Below are positions 33,592 through 41,907 of a stretch of 64,000 nucleotides of DNA, piece by piece. Source of the stretch: Deinococcus indicus. Its GTDB lineage: Bacteria > Deinococcota > Deinococci > Deinococcales > Deinococcaceae. The notes below the pieces were generated by a model that worked only from the letters and a program-made list of their open reading frames with translations, was not told the origin of the DNA and ran no database searches. Position 1 is the stretch's first letter. Each line of letters starts with the position of its first letter. A program made the translations under genes and the position numbers. The stretch covers positions 29,131 through 93,130 of the forward strand of contig NZ_NHMK01000006.1 of assembly GCF_002198095.1 (NCBI RefSeq), given 5' to 3'.

Positions 33592-34841
33592 CCGACTGCA
33601 CTCCCCTGACCGCGCGCCTCGAAGCGCACGTCGAGCAGGGTGCCCCGCTCACCGCCGACGAACAGGCGCACCTGCGCGGTTGCGCGTCCTGCCGCGCGGA
33701 CCTGCAACTGCTGCGCGAACTGCAACTGGCGCTGCTGGAGGACGTTCCCGCTGCCGCGCCCCCGCCCGCACTGCGCGGCGCGGTGCTCGCGGCGGCCCTC
33801 GCGGCCCCCACCCATCCTGACCCGGCCCGTCCTGACCCGGCCCGCCCGGCGGGGGCAGCCCCGCGTCGCCGCTGGTGGCCGGCCGCGCTGAGTGCCGCCG
33901 CGATGCTGACGGGCGCGCTGACCTTCACGGCCTTCCTGAACCAGTCGGGCGGCGTGGCGGGCGTCCTGCCGGACCCGGCGGTGGTCGTCAGCACCGGCCC
34001 GGAAATGCTGGTCGCCAGCAACGACCGCAGCGGCACCCTGACCGTGCTGCGCGGCGACCGCGTGCGGGCCAGCCTGACCGTCGGCGGCCGCCAGACGCCG
34101 TGGTTCACCGAGGGCGTGCGCCTGGGCGACCGGATCTTCCTGGCGGACGCCGCCAATGACCGCGTGCTGGAAGTCCGGGCCTGGCCGCTGCAGGTGCTGC
34201 GCCAGCACCGCGTGCCGGACGGCGTGGCCGGCCTGAGCGCCGTCAGCGGTCCCGGTGGGGCGCGCGTGTACTTCAAGGGCGTGCGCGGCGAGGTGGGCGT
34301 GCTGGGCGGCCCGCAGGTCACGCTGGCCCACGAGACCGGGCAGCCCCTGGCGGACGTGATGGACGGTGTCCTGCTGTTCGGCGGGCAGCTGTTCGTCACG
34401 CACCACCTGTCCGGCGAGGTGTGCGCGCTCGACCCGGACACCCTGGCCGTGCAGCGCCGCCTGCCGCTGGGTGGCATGCCGGTCGCCCTGGCCCCCTACG
34501 AGGGCGACCTGCTGGTCCTGGACGTGACGGGCCGCCTGCTGCGGGTCAGCACGGCCGGCGAGATCCGGCAACGCTGGGCGGTGCCGGGCCACCCGGACAA
34601 GTTCAGCGTGAGTGGCGGGACAGCCCTCCTGAGCGACCGCGCCGGGACCGTCACGCGCGTGCCGCTGGGGGGCGGGGCCGTCACGCAGACGACCATGGAG
34701 CACCCGATGGACGTCCTGGCCCTGCCCGGCGGGGCCTTCGCCGTCGCCGAGGGCCGCCGGGGCCTGCGCGTCCTGGACTCGGACCTGCACACCACCGTGC
34801 ATCTCGGGCAGCGGGGTCAGCTCCTTCCGGCGCGTCCCTGA
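33579..34841 (+). CDS. Membrane anti-sigma factor with zinc-finger N-terminus and propeller-like outer domain
   Basis: A 420-residue single-span protein. N-terminal ZAS motif: His31, Cys35, Cys38 (HLRGCASC), which clamps the sigma factor and can sense thiol oxidation. A Pro-rich linker (70-95) leads to one membrane helix, about 98-120 (WWPAALSAAAMLTGALTFTAF). The outer 290 residues consist of repeated beta segments (MLVASNDRSGTLTVLRGDRV.., RIFLADAANDRVLEVRAW, LFVTHHLSGEVCALDPDTLAV, LLVLDVTGRLLRVS) like a YncE/NHL propeller. Overlap with the sigma gene ensures equal synthesis. Outer-domain ligand unknown. Confidence 0.85.
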   Translation: MAGLTDCTPLTARLEAHVEQGAPLTADEQAHLRGCASCRADLQLLRELQLALLEDVPAAAPPPALRGAVLAAALAAPTHPDPARPDPARPAGAAPRRRWWPAALSAAAMLTGALTFTAFLNQSGGVAGVLPDPAVVVSTGPEMLVASNDRSGTLTVLRGDRVRASLTVGGRQTPWFTEGVRLGDRIFLADAANDRVLEVRAWPLQVLRQHRVPDGVAGLSAVSGPGGARVYFKGVRGEVGVLGGPQVTLAHETGQPLADVMDGVLLFGGQLFVTHHLSGEVCALDPDTLAVQRRLPLGGMPVALAPYEGDLLVLDVTGRLLRVSTAGEIRQRWAVPGHPDKFSVSGGTALLSDRAGTVTRVPLGGGAVTQTTMEHPMDVLALPGGAFAVAEGRRGLRVLDSDLHTTVHLGQRGQLLPARP

Positions 34842-34905
34842 CGGACTCCGGCCGGCTGGCCTGCCCCATTCTCCGGGCCGTTCACAGAGCCGCGTCGCGC
34901 CCATT

Positions 34906-34930
34906 GAACCTCCGGAGCCTGCCGTCCGTA
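34906..34930 (+). promoter_or_regulatory. ECF-type promoter of the thioredoxin/CcdA operon
   Basis: GAACCT (34906-34911), a 15-nt spacer, CGTA (34927-34930). Identical in hexamer, spacing and preceding CATT to the box before the sigma gene, whereas the spacer sequence differs. The ATG of the thioredoxin gene is 19 nt further, after a GGAGG site. Confidence 0.7.
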
Positions 34931-34949
34931 CCCTGAGTGGAGGTCCAAC

Positions 34950-35348
34950 ATGAACCGTACTGTTGCCCTGCTCAGCGCCGTCCTGTTCGCCACCCTGACC
35001 GCTCCTGCCGCCGCCACCGCCGCTAAGGTGACCCCGGAAGCGACCCGGTACCAGCCGTATACCAAGGCCGCCTTCGACGCCGCGAAAGGAACGCAGCGCG
35101 TGCTGTTCTTCGCCGCCTCGTGGTGCCCGAACTGCCGCGCCGCTGACGCCGATATCGCGGGGAACATCGCGCGTGTGCCGGCCGGCGTGACCATCTTCAA
35201 GACCGACTACGACAAGGAAGGCGCCCTGAAGAAGCAGTACGGCATCACGTACCAGCACACCTTCGTCCTGGTCGACAAGGACGGCAAGGCCCTGAAGAAG
35301 TGGGCCGGCGGTAAGCTCGACCAGATTCTCACGAACACCCGGAAGTAA
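34950..35348 (+). CDS. Exported thioredoxin-like protein
   Basis: A 132-residue protein with a signal peptide (MNRTVALLSAVLFATL..AAATAAK, cleavage near 25) and a thioredoxin fold with active site WCPNC (residues 58-62) and a ..THTFVLVDKDG-like cis-Pro region replaced by YQHTFVLVDKDG. The usual cis-Pro before that strand is not evident, so it may be a reductase partner or scaffold rather than a standard TlpA. It should take electrons from the CcdA protein encoded three nt later and reduce periplasmic disulfides. Confidence 0.88.
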   Translation: MNRTVALLSAVLFATLTAPAAATAAKVTPEATRYQPYTKAAFDAAKGTQRVLFFAASWCPNCRAADADIAGNIARVPAGVTIFKTDYDKEGALKKQYGITYQHTFVLVDKDGKALKKWAGGKLDQILTNTRK

Positions 35349-35351
35349 GGC

Positions 35352-36086
35352 GTGCTGCTGCTGCTCGTGGCCTTCCTGGGGGGCGTCCTGACGGTCCTGT
35401 CGCCCTGTGTCCTGCCGGTCCTGCCGGTGCTGCTGTCCGGCACGGTCGGCGGGCGCGGACGGCCGCTGGGGATCATCGCCGGGTTCATCGGGTCGTTCGT
35501 GCTGCTCACGCTGTTCCTGGCGAGCGTGGTCAGCGCCCTGAACCTCAGCCCCGACCTGATCCGCTGGGTGGCCATTGCCCTGCTTCTGGGCTTCGGTCTG
35601 ACCCTGGCCGTCCCGGCGCTGCAGCACCGCTTCGAGCTGGCCATGAGCCGCTCGCTGCCGCAGCGCCGTCCCGGTGACCGTGACGGGTTCCTGGGGGGCG
35701 TGCTGGTCGGCGTGACCCTGGGGGTCGTCTGGACGCCCTGCGTCGGTCCGATCCTGGCGAGTGTGACCACCCTGGCCCTGAGCGGTCAGGTGACAGGCTT
35801 CGCTTTCGCCGCGACCCTGGCCTACGCGCTGGGCGTGGCTGCGCCCATGCTGGCCGTCATGCTGGGGGGCCGCCGGCTGCTGCACCGCCCGGCGCTGCTG
35901 GGTCGCCTGGGAGGGCTGCAACAGGTGTTTGGCGCGGTGCTCGTGGTGTTCGCCATCGGCATGGTGTTCGGCGTGGACCGTCAGGTCCAGACCCTGCTGA
36001 TCGAGCGTCTGCCGGCCCTGCAACAACTGACCTTCCTTGAAGAATCGGACGCCGTGCAGCAGCAACTGCAACGCCAGCTCCCCTGA
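35352..36086 (+). CDS. ccdA: CcdA/DsbD-type transmembrane thiol-reductant carrier
   Basis: A 244-residue protein with six or more hydrophobic helices and the two family cysteines, Cys19 in TVLSPCVLPVLP and Cys130 in VVWTPCVGPI. It passes reducing power from cytoplasmic thioredoxin across the membrane to the exported thioredoxin-like protein. GTG start at 35352, preceded by TAAGG. The C-terminal 40 residues are a hydrophilic tail (FLEESDAVQQQLQRQLP). Together with the upstream genes it makes a redox-repair module. Confidence 0.9.
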   Translation: MLLLLVAFLGGVLTVLSPCVLPVLPVLLSGTVGGRGRPLGIIAGFIGSFVLLTLFLASVVSALNLSPDLIRWVAIALLLGFGLTLAVPALQHRFELAMSRSLPQRRPGDRDGFLGGVLVGVTLGVVWTPCVGPILASVTTLALSGQVTGFAFAATLAYALGVAAPMLAVMLGGRRLLHRPALLGRLGGLQQVFGAVLVVFAIGMVFGVDRQVQTLLIERLPALQQLTFLEESDAVQQQLQRQLP

Positions 36087-36151
36087 GCCCGATCGACCGT
36101 TCCGGTACCGCTAGTGGATGACCACAGGCTTGGTTTGATCTAAGCTGAGGG

Positions 36152-37263
36152 ATGGGAAGACAGAAACAGTTTATGGTGGCGTTATCGGCACACGAGCGGC
36201 AGGAACTGACGGACATGACCCGCAAAGGCGTCCACAGTGCGCGGGTCATGACCCGCGCCCGCCTGTTACTGCTCAGTGACCAGGGACTGAAGGACCGGGA
36301 CGTCGCCGAGCGGGTGGGCGTCAGCACCGTGACCGTAGCATCCATCCGGCGCAAGTTCGTACAGGGCGGCCTGAAGGCCGCCCTGTACGAAAGAGCCCGA
36401 CCGAAACAGCCGCCCAAACTTGATGCTCACGGGACGGCCATCCTCATTGCCGAAGTGTGCTCCGCGCCCGTCGGGCGCGAAACCTGGACGATGCAGTTGC
36501 TGGCTGATCGCCTGGTGACGCTGGGGGTCGTAGACAGCATCAGTGATGAAACTGTCCGGCGCACACTGAAAAAAACGTCCTCAAACCGTGGCAGGTCGAG
36601 AGTTGGTGTGTCGCTCAGGTAGGCGCGGACTTCGTGTGGCGGATGGAGGCCGTACTGGACACCTACGCGCTGCCCTACGATGCCTGTCGGCCGGTGATCT
36701 GCTTCGACGAGAAGTCCTACCAGATGCTCGATCATGTGCGGGATCCGCTGCCACCCGTGCCGGGACACCCGGCACGGGTCGACCATGAATACAAACGCTG
36801 TGGCACGGTGAATTTCTTCGTGGCCTTCGAACCGCTGATGGGTCAGCGCACCGTGACGGTCACGGAGCGGCGAGGGAACGCCGAGTTCGCGGCGCAGCTC
36901 CAGGCGCTGGACGTGCGGTATGCGGCAGCGGACAGGATCGTGCTGGTGCTGGATCAGCTGTCGACGCACAGTCCGGCCGCGCTGTATCAGCATCTCCCGG
37001 CTGAGGAGGCGCGTCGGCTGAGCCGACGCTTCGAGTGGGTGCACACGCCCAAACATGCGTCGTGGCTCAACATGGCGGAACTGGAGTGGTCAGTCCTGCA
37101 GCGACAGTGTCTGGGGCAGCGATTGGCCAGTGTGGATGCCGTTGAAGCGGAGTTGCTGGCGTGGGAAACCGACCGCAATGCGCGGTCGGTGCGGGCGAAT
37201 TGGCAGTTCTCGATATCGGCTGCACGGGACAAGCTGAAACGTCACTACCGCTGCGATGAATAG
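36152..37263 (+). CDS. IS630-family transposase (two frames joined by -1 frameshift)
   Basis: Frame A (36152-36622) has the N-terminal HTH (RDVAERVGVSTVTVASIRRKF). Frame B, whose own first ATG is at 36634, has the DDE nuclease: CFDEKSYQML, IVLVLDQLSTHS and WLNMAELEWSVLQ. At A7 (36569-36575) a -1 slip turns LKKTSSNRG into LKKNVLKPWQVESWC, which runs into frame B without a stop. Together they make a protein of about 370 residues, the family's usual size. Confidence 0.88.
36569..36575 (+). other. Programmed -1 frameshift site (A7) in the transposase gene
   Basis: Seven adenines after CTG. A slip of one base back at AAA AAA joins the HTH and DDE frames. The same layout is known in other IS630 elements; here it is inferred from the frames alone. 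Confidence 0.7.
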
Positions 37264-37291
37264 CCATCGTCATGCTTGTGGTCATCCACTA

Positions 37292-37585
37292 GTGGACTTG
37301 CACCGTGGTACGGCCAGACCGCCGCGTAACATCGTCGATTTCGGGGCGTTCGTGACGCTGTTCCCGCATCTGGTGGCCGGGCCGATCCTGCGCTTCCACC
37401 TGCTGGCCGATCAGTTCCGCGAGCGGACGCACACAGCAGAGAAATTCGCTCTGGGGGCACAACGCGTCATGATCGGCCTGAGCATGAAGGTTCTGCTGGC
37501 TGATCCGCTCGCGCCGCTCGTGGAAGCTGCTTACACGGCGCAGCGTCCCAGCGCTGCGGACGCGTGGCTGGGAAGCGTGGCTTAC
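37292..37585 (+). pseudogene. algI-like (MBOAT O-acyltransferase) internal fragment
   Basis: 98 codons in one frame: VDLHRGTARPPRNIVDFGAF, LFPHLVAGPILRFHLLADQF and GLSMKVLLADPLAPLVEAAY. This is the middle of AlgI-type membrane O-acyltransferases, which acetylate alginate and related exopolysaccharides. The N-terminus is missing at the IS630 end and the C-terminus at the IS200/IS605 end, so the gene is dead. It belongs with the algJ-like pieces that follow. Confidence 0.85.
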
Positions 37586-37659
37586 AGAAAAGGGTGTGGG
37601 CGGAAAGCCCAGGGTTTTAACACTGGGATGGATAGCCCACGCCTCCCGCAAGGGAGGCC

Positions 37660-37695
<36 letters not shown>

Positions 37696-37719
37696 CATGC
37701 TATGCTGGAACAGCAAAAA

Positions 37720-37751
<32 letters not shown>

Positions 37752-37775
37752 GACGGCGAACACCTTATCAAGGAG

Positions 37776-38921
<1,146 letters not shown>

Positions 38922-38953
38922 GAAGCCAATGGATTTATCTGTTGGTAGGTCAC
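38922..38953 (+). ncRNA. Right-end part of the TnpB omega-RNA (reRNA) scaffold
   Basis: In the family, the guide RNA comes from the 3' end of tnpB and the right end of the IS, with the guide just beyond it. Here CAGGCATCAACG and CGTTGCCTG near the tnpB end pair, followed by the terminal hairpin at 38923-38948. The predicted guide would start at 38954 (AACGGCGGGAAGACC). Inferred from family knowledge. Confidence 0.5.
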
Positions 38954-39301
38954 AACGGCGGGAAGACCACTTTCGCGCCTGGTGACCGCCGACCCATGGC
39001 GGTGATCTTCAAGACCCTCAACGTGCAGGGCGGCGGCAGCAGCGCGGATCTGATCAAGCTTCAGGCGGGCGATCTGCTCGGCGGGGCCGCCGATACTGTT
39101 CTGGTCGGCGCGAGCAGCAGCCTGCCTTCCCTGAATTTCGCCGGGTTCCTGCAGACGGAACTGTCGCGGCGGATCGACAACGTCTCCTTCGGCGGCGCCG
39201 GCGTGTTTTCCAGTCTCAAGGACTACCTGCTGGACGAGGCGTTCACGCAGAGTCCGCCTGCCACGTTGATCTGGCAGATTCCGCTGCTGGGTGGCGACGA
39301 C

Positions 39302-40431
39302 CTCAGTACCCGACACTTTCCCGGGGGCTTGAAAAAGTTCGGCTGACACGCGAGAACAGAACGCGTCTCCCGATGTCCTCGCCAAGCTGACCCGCTGCTT
39401 CACCGCGCACTTTCCGGAGTTCCGCAAGAACCAGGTCGAGTTGCTTTCTCTCATGGTCCTCGCACTACTTGGGGGCAAGGACGTCCGGCATGCCGAACTC
39501 GCCGCGCGCTTCCCCGGAAGCGCGCACAACGCCTCCGTCATCCGCCGCGTGGAACGCTTCTTTGACCGGCATCCCATCCAGCCAGCCGACGTTGCCCGGG
39601 TGGTTCTGACGCTCCTTCCGTCCGCTCAACCACGCGAATTCATCCTCGACCGGACAAATTGGAAATACGGGCAGACCGATGTAAACGTCCTGCTCCTGGC
39701 TGTCATCTGGCGGGGCGTCGCGATCCCCCTCCTCTACGAGCTGCTGCCCCACGGGGGCGGCAGCCATACGGAGATCCGGCACACTCTCATGGACGATGCC
39801 CTCTGCCTGCTCTGTGCAGCGGAGATCCGAGTCCTGTATGCCGACCGTGAATTCGTCGGCTATGACTGGATTCAGGGATTGGCCTGCCGTGGGATTCCCA
39901 TCTGCGTGCGCCTGCGGAGCGACACGCTGATGGACGACTGGACGGCGAAGGACTGGCTGAGTCGCTTGCAGACCGGCCGTGCCGGTCTGCTGGTCGAGGA
40001 CACGCTGGTGTACGGGCAACCGATGAACGTGGTCCTGACGCACACCCGAGATGGTGAGTCGCTGATCATCGCCAGCAACGCCGGAGCGGTGACGACGATC
40101 CAGACGCGATATCGCCGGAGGTTCCTGATCGAATGTCTCTTCCGGGCATTGAAGAGCAAGGGCTTCCAACTGGAGGGAACGCACATGACGCTCCACGATC
40201 ACGTGGAGCGCCTGCTGTGTTTGTTGACGCTGACCTATACGTGGTGTGTGCTCGTCGGAGTCACGCTGGATTGCCCGAAAAAAGCACATGGTCGCCGGGC
40301 GTGGAGCGTGGTGAAGATGGGCTTGCGGGAGCTGGTCCGGTCGCTCAGCCGGGAGTCGACTCGCCTGTGTGACTTGATCCACCTGTTGATGCCGTCCCAG
40401 ACGAACTCCCCGGAAAGTGTCGGGTACTGAG
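39302..40431 (+). mobile_element. IS4-family insertion sequence
   Basis: 1130 bp with terminal inverted repeats CTCAGTACCCGACACTTTCC (left) and its exact complement at the right. It is flanked by a perfect 9-bp target duplication GGCGACGAC (39293-39301 and 40432-40440). The insertion is into the algJ-like gene and, from the intact duplication, looks recent. Confidence 0.93.
39441..40430 (+). CDS. IS4-family transposase
   Basis: About 329 residues from a TTG. DDE residues: Asp in REFILDRTNWKYG, Asp in VLYADREFVGYDWIQ, and Glu in RRRFLIECLFRALKSKGFQLE (the YREK-type region of IS4 transposases). The open frame reaches up to 39333 with conserved-looking residues (DVLAKLTRCFTAHFPEFRKN) but no ATG or GTG, so the true start may be a non-AUG codon upstream. 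The stop codon lies in the right inverted repeat. Confidence 0.88.
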   Translation: MLSLMVLALLGGKDVRHAELAARFPGSAHNASVIRRVERFFDRHPIQPADVARVVLTLLPSAQPREFILDRTNWKYGQTDVNVLLLAVIWRGVAIPLLYELLPHGGGSHTEIRHTLMDDALCLLCAAEIRVLYADREFVGYDWIQGLACRGIPICVRLRSDTLMDDWTAKDWLSRLQTGRAGLLVEDTLVYGQPMNVVLTHTRDGESLIIASNAGAVTTIQTRYRRRFLIECLFRALKSKGFQLEGTHMTLHDHVERLLCLLTLTYTWCVLVGVTLDCPKKAHGRRAWSVVKMGLRELVRSLSRESTRLCDLIHLLMPSQTNSPESVGY

Positions 40432-40849
40432 GGCGACGACACCGCCGAGAGCGACCTGCGTTTCGTCACGGCCGCCGCTCGCGGCGCAGGGACCAGCGTC
40501 GCGCGGGCCAGTGGCACCGGCAGCGCCCGCGTGACCGTTGCCGGACTGACGGGCGGCGCGGCCCGCGTCCGCGTGAGCGACGCGGCCACCCGGACCGTCA
40601 CCGTCAAGGTCACCAGTGACAGGGGAACCCGTGAGTTCAGAATCACCAACTCTGAACGCATGACCCACCGCCAGGAGTTCCTGCTTGACCTGGGTGACCT
40701 GGGGAACGTCACTGCGGTCGAGGCGGCCGCGCCCGGCGGCCTGGAGCTGAACGTCGTGAAGTGACGGCCGGGCCCTCTCGCTGCCCCGGGTTTCCGTTCT
40801 GGTCGGTCTGGTACCGGCTCCCCCGGGGCGGCGCTTTCATCGCTGAGTG

Positions 40850-41389
40850 TCAGCGGGTGCGGGTGAGGGTGCAGGTGGGCTGGCCGGTCAGCGCGCCCGT
40901 GTTGATGTACAGCTGCGCGGCTTTGACAGTCGCGGGTTGCGTCAGGTCGCCCGTGATGAGCAGGCCGCGCTGGGCTTCGTTCAGGCGGGCGTGCGGCGTC
41001 CGGACCAAGCAGCTGTAGCTGGCGGGCGGGACCTTCCCGGCCGGCTGGGAGATCAGGCGGGTCGCGGCGATGAAGACGGGATCGCTGTCTTCCGGATCGT
41101 AGAACATGTTGTCCTGGAACCGCTGGGGGCCGGCGGTGGTGACGGTCGGCTCGAAGGCGGCGCCGCCCTTCCCGACCGCGCGGAAGGCGCCGAGGGTGAA
41201 GGTGACGGCGCCCGGCAGGGCCGCGACCGGCACGTCGGCTTTCATGGTCCAGGACTGCCCGGCCGTGAGGACCGGCGTGGCCGGCACGGGAGTGGCCAGT
41301 CCGGGATTGACTGGGGCGGGCGTCCTGGCGGACGCGAGGGAAACGAGCGCCAGTGCGGCGCAGGGCAGACCGGAATGGAGACGGGGCAT
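40850..41389 (-). CDS. Exported hypothetical protein
   Basis: A 179-residue protein with a signal peptide (MPRLHSGLPCAALALVSLASA, cleavage near 21). The mature part begins Pro/Ala-rich (TPAPVNPGLATPVPATPVLT) and then has a beta-type domain with two late cysteines (SYSCLVRTP.., PTCTLTRTR) that could pair in the periplasm. No family recognised. It stands alone, between the broken algJ-like gene and the exopolysaccharide locus. Confidence 0.7.
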   Translation of the reverse strand: MPRLHSGLPCAALALVSLASARTPAPVNPGLATPVPATPVLTAGQSWTMKADVPVAALPGAVTFTLGAFRAVGKGGAAFEPTVTTAGPQRFQDNMFYDPEDSDPVFIAATRLISQPAGKVPPASYSCLVRTPHARLNEAQRGLLITGDLTQPATVKAAQLYINTGALTGQPTCTLTRTR

Positions 41390-41407
41390 CGGGAGGGTAG
41401 CGTAGCA

Positions 41408-41465
41408 TGCGGGCTCCGATTGAAAGGTTTGCAGGGGCTTTCAACCGGAGCGCAGCGACCCGTCA
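41408..41465. repeat. MITE-like short repeat, left-end fragment (copy 5)
   Basis: GCGGGCTCCGATTGAAAGG, GGGGCTTTCAACCGGAGCGC and AGCGACCCG follow the left third of the MITE (ACGGACTCCGATTGAATGGG.., TTCAATCCGAGCGAAGCGA). The rest is missing. Confidence 0.6.
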
Positions 41466-41518
41466 GGCCCGCCTATCACGCCCGGCCGCGCGCGCTGAAC
41501 CGCCGGACCCGCGCGCGG

Positions 41519-41788
41519 TCAGGGCATGCGGACGGGCCGCGTTTCGGGCAGGTCGTCCCGGTGGCGGAGGTACGCCCGCCACGTGACGCGCCCGGCGAGG
41601 ACGGTAGCGGCCCCCACGCTGGCGACGACGCCGGTGAGCGGCGGGAGGGCCAGCAGCGCAGAGGTCACGCCGGTGCTGGCACCGGCCGCGACGATGACCG
41701 GCAGGCGGCGGCGCAGGGCGCGCCGGACGCAGCGGCGAGTGTGAGCGTGACGGCGACGGCGGTTGGATTCGAAGAGGACGGAACTCAC
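41519..41788 (-). CDS. Small membrane protein
   Basis: An 89-residue protein: an Arg/His-rich N-terminus (ESNRRRRHAHTRRCVRRALRRR) followed by two hydrophobic segments (PVIVAAGASTGVTSALLAL, LTGVVASVGAATVLAGRV) and a charged tail. The GTG at 41788 has a CATACT box seven nt upstream, a leaderless pattern. No family recognised. It lies just downstream of the tyrosine kinase gene and may be linked to it. Confidence 0.6.
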   Translation of the reverse strand: MSSVLFESNRRRRHAHTRRCVRRALRRRLPVIVAAGASTGVTSALLALPPLTGVVASVGAATVLAGRVTWRAYLRHRDDLPETRPVRMP

Positions 41789-41907
41789 GCGGGGCAGTAT
41801 GGCAGGGAACGGCGTTCCGGTCGGCTGTTGTTGACCGGCCCCGACGGCGAGCGCCCCGGGCAGGTGGGCCTGGGGCGCGTGAGGGTGGGCTGGGTTCAGA
41901 GGGGCGT

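Larger units (their letters stand above)
36114..37289 (+). mobile_element. IS630-family insertion sequence
   Basis: 1176 bp. Ends GTGGATGACCACAGGCTTG (left) and CATGCTTGTGGTCATCCAC (right) are inverted repeats. Both sides are flanked by TA (36112-36113 and 37290-37291), the IS630 target. Inside is one transposase read by frameshift. The right side joins an algI fragment, whereas the left side is the sequence after ccdA, so the left flank of the original target has been lost. Confidence 0.9.
38954..40764 (+). pseudogene. algJ-like O-acetyltransferase gene, truncated and split by an IS4 element
   Basis: The 5' piece (38954-39301) encodes IFKTLNVQGGGSSADLIKLQ, DTVLVGASSSLPSLNFAGFL and PPATLIWQIPLLGGDD, like AlgJ/AlgX SGNH-type acetyltransferases. 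The IS4 insert plus one 9-bp target copy is 1139 nt; removing them restores the frame to DTAESDLRFVTAAARGAGTS and on to TGA 40764. The N-terminus is missing at the tnpB element. With the algI fragment it marks a dead polysaccharide acetylation locus. Confidence 0.8.

Noticed and set aside
34842..34905. Possible MITE fragment (GACGGACTCCGGCCGG) after the anti-sigma gene
   Set aside because: Only the first ten or so bases resemble the element; the rest does not align.
39302..39325. IS4 inverted repeat CGACACTTTCCCGGG resembles the second iteron CGGACACTTTGGGG
   Set aside because: The match is short and the position of the IS end is fully explained by its own inverted repeat and target duplication. 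Probably coincidence.
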